Of a stretch of DNA of 7,057 nt, positions 1 to 4,903 are shown in pieces (within the stretch, counting starts at the first letter, position 1; each line of letters begins with the position of its first letter). This stretch comes from Polaromonas sp. GTDB taxonomy: Bacteria > Pseudomonadota > Gammaproteobacteria > Burkholderiales > Burkholderiaceae_C. The translations under genes and the position numbers were made by a program. The notes beneath the pieces were generated by a model that was not told the DNA's origin, did not search any database, and saw nothing but the letters and a program-made list of their open reading frames with translations. The DNA lies in assembly GCA_028292345.1 (NCBI GenBank), contig JAQGMN010000001.1, forward strand, positions 1-7,057, read 5' to 3'.

Positions 1-361
1 TGTGCCGCCAGCGGCGCGTGGTCTTCACGCCGATGACATGCAGGCAAGGCGTGGACACCACCGGCTCGAGCACCGGGCCAAACGCCTGGCGGTAACGCGC
101 ATACGGCGTGAACAGCCGCTGGTAGAGGTTGAGCAGCGGAACGTCGTGGTTGCCCGGTATGGCCAGCAGCTGCGGAATCGCCAGGCTGTCGCAAAAGGCG
201 CGCGCCTGGGCAAACTGCGACACGCGGGCGCGCTGCGTGATGTCGCCGGACAGCACCAGCACGTCGGGCCGCTGCTCGCGGGCCAGCTGCGCCAGCGCCT
301 GCATCACGGCCGGCTGGACGGTGCCGAAATGCGGATCGGACATTTGCAGCAGGCTGCTCAT
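1..361 (-). CDS. Calcineurin-like metallophosphoesterase, N-terminal part (cut by window edge)
   Basis: The first 120 residues of a metallophosphoesterase are visible; the rest lies beyond the left edge. The metal-binding signature motifs of the family appear in order: SDPHFG near residues 8-13 (Asp9, His11), LSGDIT at 37-42 (Asp40) and PGNHD at 69-73 (Asn71, His72). The later His motifs would be in the missing part. The family hydrolyses phosphomonoesters or phosphodiesters with two bound metal ions; the substrate cannot be told from this fragment. No signal peptide is seen, so it is probably cytoplasmic. The ATG at 361 is the only start available in this frame, because a stop codon lies about 11 codons upstream. 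It is preceded by an AGG core with a 7-nt spacer and overlaps the stop of a 10-codon mini-ORF. It lies directly downstream of a lipid kinase gene and is very probably co-transcribed with it. Confidence 0.88.
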   Translation of the reverse strand, partial: MSSLLQMSDPHFGTVQPAVMQALAQLAREQRPDVLVLSGDITQRARVSQFAQARAFCDSLAIPQLLAIPGNHDVPLLNLYQRLFTPYARYRQAFGPVLEPVVSTPCLHVIGVKTTRRWRH

Positions 362-390
362 GCGCCGGCCTGACTCAGGATTTCGTTCAT
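358..390 (-). other. 10-codon mini-ORF bridging lipid kinase and phosphoesterase genes
   Basis: An ATG at 390 overlaps the TGA of the lipid kinase gene (ATGA). It opens a reading frame encoding MNEILSQAGA and closes with a TGA that overlaps the phosphoesterase ATG (again ATGA). A GAGG sequence at 401-404, inside the end of the kinase gene, lies 10 nt before this ATG. The arrangement would let a ribosome finishing the kinase re-start on the mini-ORF and then on the phosphoesterase. That it is translated is inference. The peptide itself may have no function, and the phosphoesterase also has its own weak AGG ribosome-binding core. Confidence 0.35.
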
Positions 391-1346
391 TCGATCACCG
401 CCTCGTCGTCCGGCATCGGCACCAGCAGCAGCAAGGGCTCGGGCGCCACCTCGAACACCAGCGGCGTGCGCATCCAGACGATCTCGCCGTCGGTGGCCAC
501 CTTGATGCGTTTCATCCGGCGCGGCGTGACCGTCAGGCGCCGAAAGGAAAAGCTGCGGATGTTTTCGGCGTCCCCGAGCCGGCCGAGAACGCCGCGCAAC
601 AGCAGGCCAAACAAGGCCAGCGTGCCTATCGGCCGGACCGCCACCGCCGCCAGCTGCCCCTGCCCCACCGCATCGGCATGCTCCGCGTCAATGCCGGCCT
701 GGACCAGCTGCAGGCGGTTGTTTCCGACAAACAGCGTGGGCGTGCGCAAGGATGCGGCCTGCCCGGTCGACTCGATGCGCAGGTCGAGCTGGCCTTGCGC
801 CCGCAGCAGCGTCGCAATGCCCGAGACGAAAGCCACGAACCGGCTGCGTCCGAACTGCTGCTTCCACTCTTCGCGGTCCTCCAGCAGCTTGGGATAAAGG
901 CCCACGCTGGCATTGACCAGAAACAGCCGGCCATTGACCTTGCCGGCCTGGACCGGCGAGACGCGGCCGCGCAACAGGACCCGGGCGGCCAGGCCCGTGT
1001 CCTGCGAAATCGCATTGTCACGGCCGAAATAATTGAAGGTGCCCTGGGGAATCACGCCCAGGGGGCAGCCGCTGCCGAGCACGGCATTGGCAACGGCATT
1101 GATCGTGCCATCGCCGCCGGCGGCGACCACCACGCCGCGGCGTGCTTTTGCCTGCTCCACGGCGCGCCTGGCCAGCGTGTCGATGGACTCGCTGCCTTCA
1201 CATTGCAAAAATTCGAATTCGCGTCCGCCTTGCTGCAACACGCGGCTGATCACCTGTTTTTCCTCCTCGGCGTCGCGATGGCCTGAACCCACGTTGAATA
1301 CGATGAACAGCGGCCCATGGCGGGCGATTTCGTGGGTGTCGGTCAT
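387..1346 (-). CDS. YegS/BmrU-type diacylglycerol (lipid) kinase
   Basis: This is a 319-residue protein of the diacylglycerol kinase catalytic family (DAGK_cat), which phosphorylates diacylglycerol or a related lipid using ATP; the exact lipid here is not known. The nucleotide-binding elements are visible: a FNVGSGH loop at residues 17-23, standing in for the usual NP-x-SG, the hallmark GGDGT at 77-81 followed by INAVANAV, and a PQGTFNYFGRD stretch at 100-110 matching the family's P-L-G-T-x-N motif. A C-terminal beta-rich half contains ASVGLYPKL near 146-154 and an ATDGE element near 284-288. Length is normal for the family. I start at the ATG at 1346. An in-frame TTG at 1370 would add eight residues but has no ribosome-binding site. 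The ATG at 1346 also lacks a clear Shine-Dalgarno and is directly preceded by a small hairpin. The gene sits between a SIMPL-domain gene 89 bp upstream and a phosphoesterase downstream. Confidence 0.93.
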   Translation of the reverse strand: MTDTHEIARHGPLFIVFNVGSGHRDAEEEKQVISRVLQQGGREFEFLQCEGSESIDTLARRAVEQAKARRGVVVAAGGDGTINAVANAVLGSGCPLGVIPQGTFNYFGRDNAISQDTGLAARVLLRGRVSPVQAGKVNGRLFLVNASVGLYPKLLEDREEWKQQFGRSRFVAFVSGIATLLRAQGQLDLRIESTGQAASLRTPTLFVGNNRLQLVQAGIDAEHADAVGQGQLAAVAVRPIGTLALFGLLLRGVLGRLGDAENIRSFSFRRLTVTPRRMKRIKVATDGEIVWMRTPLVFEVAPEPLLLLVPMPDDEAVIE

Positions 1347-1365
1347 GCCGGAAGAATAAACCGGC
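1347..1365 (-). promoter_or_regulatory. Small hairpin abutting the lipid kinase start codon
   Basis: On the minus strand GCCGG, a 9-nt loop TTTATTCTT, and CCGGC form a perfect 5-bp stem that ends at the base before the ATG at 1346. No Shine-Dalgarno-like purine run is present in this stretch. The structure could limit translation initiation or simply be chance in GC-rich DNA; a function is inference. Confidence 0.25.
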
Positions 1366-1409
1366 GCCAACAGCCGCGCTGTCAGCCAAATCCGCTTTTC
1401 AGGCCGGTC

Positions 1410-1435
1410 CCCGGGCTTGACCCTTCAAGCCCGGG
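1410..1435 (-). terminator. Perfect 11-bp hairpin right after the SIMPL gene stop
   Basis: CCCGGGCTTGA at 1410-1420 and TCAAGCCCGGG at 1425-1435 are exact reverse complements separated by four bases. The stem begins at the base directly after the TGA of the SIMPL gene. In the direction of transcription it is not followed by a U run, so it is not a canonical intrinsic terminator. It could be a U-less terminator, a transcript-stabilising 3' stem that lowers expression of the downstream kinase, or a processing site. The structure is seen directly; its role is inferred. Confidence 0.5.
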
Positions 1436-2164
1436 TCAGGGGCGGGCCGGCAAGGGCAGCATCTGCACCGACCCCGAAATGTTGACCAGCACCGTGCTCT
1501 TGCCCGCCTCGACCGGCACGGGCGCATCGGCCATCTCGGACTTGGCACTCATGGCCATGGCGCGCGGGCGCGGCGTCGAGCCCTGGTCGTTGGTGTTGAT
1601 CGAGATTTCGCGCAAGGCATAGCCGCCAAAGCCGAAAGCGGCGGACACCTCGCCCGCCTTCGCCTTGAACCGCTCGATCGCCTGCGCCTGCGCCTCGCCC
1701 TCGACACGGGCGCGCTGTTCGCGGCTCAAGGCAAAACTGACGCTGCCCAGGCTCAGGGTCTGGATCTTGCCGGCCGTGCCGGTGATGCGCGGAAAATCCT
1801 TGCCTTCGAGCACCAGTTCGGTCGATCCCTGCCAGCCGTTGATCTTGCCGTCCTTGCCGTAGCGCGGGTACAGGCTGAAATTGCCGGTGCGCACGTCCAT
1901 CTGGCCGGGCGAAGCCGCCTGCCGGGCCTGCGCCAGCGCGGCCTCAAGCGCCTGCCTGAGCTGCGTTTGCACCGTGCCGGCGTCTAGCCCGTCGCGGCTG
2001 GTGGTCATCGAAATCGACAGCAGGTCCTGCTGCACCTCGACCGAACCGCTGGTGGAAAGCTGCGCCACGTTCTTCAGCGCCTCCACCGGCATGTTTTGAG
2101 AAAAAACGCCGGTTGCGCAGACTGCAAGGGCGCAAGCAGCTATTGATTTAATAGCAAACAACAT
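1436..2164 (-). CDS. Exported SIMPL-domain protein (YggE-like, DUF541)
   Basis: This is a 242-residue protein with an N-terminal signal peptide: Met-Leu-Phe-Ala-Ile-Lys, then a hydrophobic run to about residue 22, with likely cleavage after VFS. The mature part begins with the typical LSTSGSVEVQQDLLSISMTT strand of SIMPL/YggE proteins, followed by a helical Ala-rich stretch. A TGNFSLYPRYGKDGKINGWQGS segment then gives the family's Y-P-x-Y...GW pattern, and there is a C-terminal LVNISGSVQML strand. E. coli YggE is linked to oxidative-stress tolerance; the molecular function of the family is poorly defined. Location is predicted periplasmic. The start at 2164 is preferred over an upstream ATG at 2200 because it has an AGTAGG ribosome-binding site 6 nt upstream and gives a proper signal peptide. 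It is probably the first gene of the minus-strand operon. Part of the signal peptide is encoded by a palindromic repeat at 2139-2155. Confidence 0.88.
   Translation of the reverse strand: MLFAIKSIAACALAVCATGVFSQNMPVEALKNVAQLSTSGSVEVQQDLLSISMTTSRDGLDAGTVQTQLRQALEAALAQARQAASPGQMDVRTGNFSLYPRYGKDGKINGWQGSTELVLEGKDFPRITGTAGKIQTLSLGSVSFALSREQRARVEGEAQAQAIERFKAKAGEVSAAFGFGGYALREISINTNDQGSTPRPRAMAMSAKSEMADAPVPVEAGKSTVLVNISGSVQMLPLPARP
2139..2155. repeat. GCTATT-N5-AATAGC palindrome inside the SIMPL signal peptide
   Basis: GCTATTGATTTAATAGC is a perfect 6-bp inverted repeat around a 5-base loop. It matches the palindrome at 4887-4903 at 14 of 17 positions when that copy is read on the minus strand. 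It encodes residues AIKSIA of the SIMPL signal peptide and is followed on the minus strand by TGCTTGCGC. From memory this resembles the left end of a short palindromic element dispersed through Comamonadaceae genomes; I could not search to confirm this. Confidence 0.5.
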
Positions 2165-2170
2165 AAGGGA

Positions 2171-2176
2171 CCTACT
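2171..2176 (-). promoter_or_regulatory. Ribosome-binding site of the SIMPL gene
   Basis: AGTAGG on the minus strand, with a 6-nt spacer to the ATG at 2164. It decides between this start and the in-frame ATG at 2200, which has no such sequence. Confidence 0.55.
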
Positions 2177-2322
2177 TTCAACAAAGACAGATAAACACAT
2201 GCAAGCCGATGAAGGCGGGCCTGGGGCCCAGTCCCTAACTTGAACCGCGGACTGCGGCTTTGCGCGACATCATGCGTGCAATGGTCCAGCATAAACCCAC
2301 CCAAACCCGGTAGGACCTAAAA

Positions 2323-2334
2323 GCCCGCAAGGGC
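2323..2334 (-). terminator. Small GC hairpin followed by TTTT on the minus strand
   Basis: GCCC-GCAA-GGGC is a 4-bp GC stem with a 4-base loop. The plus-strand reading gives a GNRA-type GCAA loop. Read on the minus strand it is followed by TTTTAGG, which resembles a weak intrinsic terminator. It could stop leftward transcripts entering from the ompR side before they reach the SIMPL gene. The stem is short and chance is possible. Confidence 0.2.
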
Positions 2335-2486
2335 AAGGCTTAATGCATTCTGTCAACACCGGAAACCCCATTCCTCCCCTTGGGAAAAGCGATATCCAAT
2401 GCAAAAATCCAGCCCATCAATACCGAGCCGGCGCAAATGGAATAAATAGAAATATGAGTAATAAAAAGTTTTTTTGATAGAAAAAA

Positions 2487-2516
2487 GAGACATTTACTTT
2501 TTTACGCCCTCAAAAT
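2487..2516 (+). promoter_or_regulatory. Candidate ompR promoter with upstream A/T tracts
   Basis: GAGACA at 2487-2492 (4 of 6 matches to TTGACA) and CAAAAT at 2511-2516 (4 of 6 to TATAAT) are 18 bp apart. This would put the start of transcription near 2523 and give a leader of about 22 nt before the ompR ATG. A5, T7 and A6 tracts at 2463-2486 lie directly upstream, where an UP element would be. The match is moderate, and this is a prediction from sequence only. Confidence 0.35.
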
Positions 2517-2529
2517 GGCCTCTGTTACA
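2493..2529 (+). promoter_or_regulatory. Possible OmpR autoregulatory half-sites
   Basis: TTTACTTTTTTAC at 2493-2505 resembles the TTTACTTTT start of the E. coli ompF OmpR site. GTTACA at 2524-2529 equals the enterobacterial OmpR half-site core. The TTAC cores at 2494 and 2525 are 31 bp apart, about three helical turns, but the TTAC at 2502 is out of that phase. They lie over the predicted -35/-10 region and the transcription start. Autoregulation is inference; AT-rich DNA makes such matches fairly likely by chance. Confidence 0.28.
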
Positions 2530-2544
2530 AATTAAAAGACCACC

Positions 2545-3282
2545 ATGCTCCAAGCCCAATCCAACGCCCGCGCCGACAAAATCCTGATCCTTGACGACGA
2601 CGCCCGCATTCGCGACTTGCTGCGCCGCTACCTGGCCCAGGAGGGTTTTGACGTCATCCTTGCCGAGGACAGCAAGGCGCTGAACCGCATCATGCTGCGC
2701 GATGCGGTGGACCTGATCGTGCTCGACCTGATGATGCCGGGCGAAGACGGCCTGTCGATCTGCCGGCGCCTGCGGGCTGCCAACGACCGCACGCCCATCA
2801 TCATGCTGACGGCCAAGGGCGAGGATGTGGACCGCATCGTCGGCCTGGAAGTCGGCGCCGACGACTACCTGGCCAAGCCCTTCAACCCGCGCGAACTGCT
2901 GGCCCGCATCCATGCCGTGCTGCGCCGCCGGCCCACCGCCGAGGTGCCGGGCGCGCCGTCGAGCGACCAGGAAGTCATCACCTTCGGCCCGTTCTCCTTC
3001 GACATGAGCCTGCGCACGCTGCAGAAAAACGGCGAGGAACTGCCGCTGACCACGGGCGAATTCGCCATGCTCAAGACGCTGGTGCGCCATCCGCGCCAGC
3101 CGCTGTCGCGCGAAAAACTGGCGCAGCTGGCGCGCGGCCGGGAATTCGAACCGTTTGACCGCAGCCTGGACGTGCAGGTGTCGCGCCTGCGCAAGCTGAT
3201 TGAAACCGATGCGGCCGTGCCGCGCTACATCCAGACGGTCTGGGGCATCGGCTACGTGTTCGTGCCGGACGGCAACAACTGA
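2545..3282 (+). CDS. ompR: Response regulator OmpR
   Basis: This 245-residue DNA-binding response regulator of the OmpR/PhoB family is phosphorylated by the adjacent EnvZ-type kinase and controls envelope genes, classically porins, in response to osmolarity. The receiver domain spans about residues 11-125: acidic triad DDD at 17-19, phosphoacceptor Asp61 in VLDLMMPGEDG, Thr89 in IMLTAKG, and Lys111 in LAKPF. A linker of about 15 residues leads to the winged-helix effector domain (about 145-242). Its LPLTTGEF, RSLDVQVSRLRKLIE and RYIQTVWGIGYVFVPDG segments are nearly those of E. coli OmpR, so this is assigned as the true ortholog rather than a generic family member. Length is typical. The ATG at 2545 has only a weak AAAGA ribosome-binding sequence, but no better start is seen. 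A terminator-like hairpin overlaps the stop, and envZ follows after 149 bp. Confidence 0.96.
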   Translation: MLQAQSNARADKILILDDDARIRDLLRRYLAQEGFDVILAEDSKALNRIMLRDAVDLIVLDLMMPGEDGLSICRRLRAANDRTPIIMLTAKGEDVDRIVGLEVGADDYLAKPFNPRELLARIHAVLRRRPTAEVPGAPSSDQEVITFGPFSFDMSLRTLQKNGEELPLTTGEFAMLKTLVRHPRQPLSREKLAQLARGREFEPFDRSLDVQVSRLRKLIETDAAVPRYIQTVWGIGYVFVPDGNN

Positions 3283-3299
3283 GTCGCCGACTCTTTTTT
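3281..3299 (+). terminator. Terminator-like hairpin at the ompR stop
   Basis: GAGTC-GCC-GACTC forms a perfect 5-bp stem with a 3-base loop, followed at once by six T residues (3294-3299). The stem starts within the ompR TGA codon. The geometry is that of a short intrinsic terminator; the stem is weak, so partial read-through into envZ is likely. This would reduce envZ relative to ompR. The function is inferred. Confidence 0.5.
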
Positions 3300-3342
3300 C
3301 TGAAACCTGCCCCCGGCTGCGGCAGTCCATCACGCGTCATAA

Positions 3343-3362
3343 CGGCCAAGTGATAATGGCCG
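3343..3362 (+). repeat. Inverted repeat CGGCCA-N8-TGGCCG in the ompR-envZ gap
   Basis: A perfect 6-bp inverted repeat encloses the loop AGTGATAA and is followed by ATTTTCCT. It could be a second weak terminator. The loop edge also gives GATAAT (3352-3357), 5 of 6 to a -10 box, but with no good -35 upstream. It may therefore mark either termination or a separate envZ promoter, and I cannot decide which. Confidence 0.3.
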
Positions 3363-3431
3363 ATTTTCCTGTCGGCGTGCCGTTCCTGATTCACCGTTCA
3401 GCCCGAATCCCGTGGACGCCCGCCCCTTGCC

Positions 3432-4808
3432 ATGCAAACCTCCCGACCGTCCCCGCTTGAAACCGCGCCTGCGCCTCTGGAAGCGCGCCCGCGCCGGCGC
3501 ATCAACCTGTTCTGGCGGACCTTTTTCTTTCTGGCGCTGCTGCTGTTCGGCTCGATCATTGCCTGGCTGCAGACGTTCCGCACGCTCGAAACCGAACCCC
3601 GGGCCAGTCAGAGCGCGCAGCAGCTGGCAACCCTGGTCAACACCGCCCGGGTTGCCTTGCGCTTTGCCGATCCGGTTGGGCGCGGCAAGCTGATCAAGGC
3701 GCTGGACGAGGAAGAGCATGTCCACATCATGAAGCGCGACCCGAAGGACGCCATCGAGCCTTATGTCAGCGATGAATTCGGTGAACGCATTGCGAACGAA
3801 CTGACCCGCCGGCTTGGCGACGGCACGGTGGTGGCCGGCGCCGTCAACCAAAAGGAAGGCCTGTGGATCGGCTTTTCCACCGATAACGAGACTTACTGGC
3901 TGCTGACCGATCCGTCCCAGCTGGGCCCGTCGCGCACCAGCACCTGGGCCATCTGGCTGGTCACGGCCGCGGCCCTGTCGCTGGCCGGCGCGGCGGTGAT
4001 CGCGCGCCTGATCAACCAGCCGCTCAAGCAGCTGTCCTTTGCCGCCAGCCGGATGCGCGACGGCGATTTCGACGCCAGCCGGCTTGACGAGCAGGTGGCG
4101 ACCAGCGAAGTGCGCGAGGTCAACATCGGCTTCAACCGCATGGCCGCGCAGCTGTCCAAGATCGAGCAGGACCGGGTGGTCATGCTGGCCGGCATTTCGC
4201 ATGACCTGCGCACCCCGCTGGCCCGGCTTCGCCTGGAAACCGAAATGAGCGTGGCCGACCCGGACGCGCGCCAGCACATGGTGGCCGACATTGCCCAGCT
4301 CGACGCGATCATCGACAAATTCCTCGATTACGCCCGGCCCGAACCGGCCCACCTGGAGCCCATCGTGCTCAATGACGTGATTGCGCAATCGCTCTACGCG
4401 GTGGCCGAATACCCGGACATGAACGTCACCGTCAGCATTCCCGACAACACCCGGGTGCTGGCCGACCGGGTCGATCTGTCCCGGGTGATTGCCAACCTGC
4501 TGGAGAATTCCAGGCGCTACGGCAAGAGCAGCGACACCGGCATGGCGCAGGTGGACATCTCGGCCCGGGTCAGCGATGCGTGGGTGCTGCTGAAGATCCG
4601 CGACCATGGCAACGGCGTGGCGTCCGAAGTGCTGTCCAGGCTGACCAATCCGTTTTTCCGGGGCGACGTGGCGCGCACCGAGGCGACCGGCGCCGGCCTG
4701 GGGCTGGCGATTGCCGAAAAAACCGTGCTGCGCATGGGCGGGCTGTTCAGCCTGTCCAACACCGGCTCCGGCGGACTGGCCGCCCACATCAAGCTGCGCC
4801 GGGGCTGA
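3432..4808 (+). CDS. envZ: Sensor histidine kinase EnvZ
   Basis: This 458-residue inner-membrane sensor kinase/phosphatase is the partner of OmpR. Order of parts: a Pro- and Arg-rich cytoplasmic N-terminus (1-24); TM1 at about 25-48; a periplasmic domain at about 50-171 with no recognised fold; TM2 at about 172-193; a HAMP linker at about 194-245 containing INQPLKQLSFAASRM. The dimerisation/phosphoacceptor helix carries His257 in LAGISHDLRTPLARLRLETEM, close to the EnvZ H-box. The ATPase domain has an N-box around Asn355/Asn359 (NLLENSRRYG), a G1 box DHGNG at 391-395, the F-box LTNPFFRG, and a G2 box GAGLGLAI at 420-427. All catalytic residues are present. Length is close to E. coli EnvZ (450). 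The ATG at 3432 is used although no strong ribosome-binding site precedes it. It follows ompR by 149 bp, wider than the tight spacing often seen for this pair, with hairpins between them. Confidence 0.95.
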   Translation: MQTSRPSPLETAPAPLEARPRRRINLFWRTFFFLALLLFGSIIAWLQTFRTLETEPRASQSAQQLATLVNTARVALRFADPVGRGKLIKALDEEEHVHIMKRDPKDAIEPYVSDEFGERIANELTRRLGDGTVVAGAVNQKEGLWIGFSTDNETYWLLTDPSQLGPSRTSTWAIWLVTAAALSLAGAAVIARLINQPLKQLSFAASRMRDGDFDASRLDEQVATSEVREVNIGFNRMAAQLSKIEQDRVVMLAGISHDLRTPLARLRLETEMSVADPDARQHMVADIAQLDAIIDKFLDYARPEPAHLEPIVLNDVIAQSLYAVAEYPDMNVTVSIPDNTRVLADRVDLSRVIANLLENSRRYGKSSDTGMAQVDISARVSDAWVLLKIRDHGNGVASEVLSRLTNPFFRGDVARTEATGAGLGLAIAEKTVLRMGGLFSLSNTGSGGLAAHIKLRRG

Positions 4809-4858
4809 GCACAGGCTGAGTTTCGCGGCACGGCCCTGCTATTTCAACGAAACAAGGC

Positions 4859-4880
4859 GTTCACGCACTGTTCACGTGCG
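4859..4880. repeat. GTTCACG direct repeat overlapping a small hairpin after envZ
   Basis: GTTCACG occurs at 4859-4865 and again at 4870-4876, 11 bp apart. Within it, CGCAC (4864-4868) and GTGCG (4876-4880) form a 5-bp stem with a 7-base loop, followed by CTTTAA. In the 82-bp gap between the convergent envZ and ispF genes this is the only terminator-like structure on the plus strand, and it is weak because it lacks a T run. Confidence 0.28.
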
Positions 4881-4886
4881 CTTTAA

Positions 4887-4903
4887 GCTATCAATACAAT
4901 AGC
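4887..4903. repeat. GCTAT-N7-ATAGC palindrome covering the ispF stop codon
   Basis: GCTATCAATACAATAGC is a 5-bp inverted repeat with a 7-base loop. It matches the palindrome at 2139-2155 at 14 of 17 positions in the opposite orientation. It supplies the last codons and the TGA of ispF and could act as a 3' stem for the ispDF transcript. It probably belongs to the same short repeat family. Confidence 0.45.

Larger units (their letters stand above)
2165..2544. other. 380-bp divergent intergenic region between SIMPL gene and ompR
   Basis: I see no convincing gene here. The left two thirds (about 2165-2400) are GC-mixed and hold several small inverted repeats. One is CTGGG-G-CCCAG at 2221-2231; another is a GCCC-GCAA-GGGC stem at 2323-2334. 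The right third (about 2440-2505) is markedly AT-rich with A and T tracts, unlike anything else in the window. The promoters for both flanking transcription units must lie here. A candidate for ompR is given separately; I could not pick a convincing promoter for the SIMPL gene. Confidence 0.8.

Noticed and set aside
129..1286. Long open frame (385 codons) on the plus strand opposite the lipid kinase and phosphoesterase
   Set aside because: The product is compositionally biased (Gln, Ala, Arg, His) without motifs. The minus-strand genes here carry clear catalytic signatures.
2165..2200. Upstream extension of the SIMPL protein from the ATG at 2200
   Set aside because: It adds 12 residues before a good signal peptide and has no Shine-Dalgarno, whereas the ATG at 2164 has AGTAGG at a normal spacing.
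2221..2231. CTGGG-G-CCCAG palindrome
   Set aside because: Short, GC-rich and with no loop able to form a hairpin; chance is likely in this composition.
2272..2313. Short plus-strand ORF (MRAMVQHKPTQTR) in the intergenic region, considered as a leader peptide
   Set aside because: No ribosome-binding site, no promoter just upstream, no run of a regulatory amino acid, and more than 200 bp from ompR.
2494..3333. 279-codon minus-strand frame opposite ompR
   Set aside because: Same type of GC-driven shadow; its sequence is Gln/Ala/His-rich with no domain, and OmpR is unambiguous on the plus strand.
3330..4787. Long open frame (485 codons) on the minus strand opposite envZ
   Set aside because: Its product is a low-complexity His/Gln/Arg/Gly-rich string with no domain. 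Such frames are common opposite GC-rich genes, and envZ on the other strand has every expected motif.
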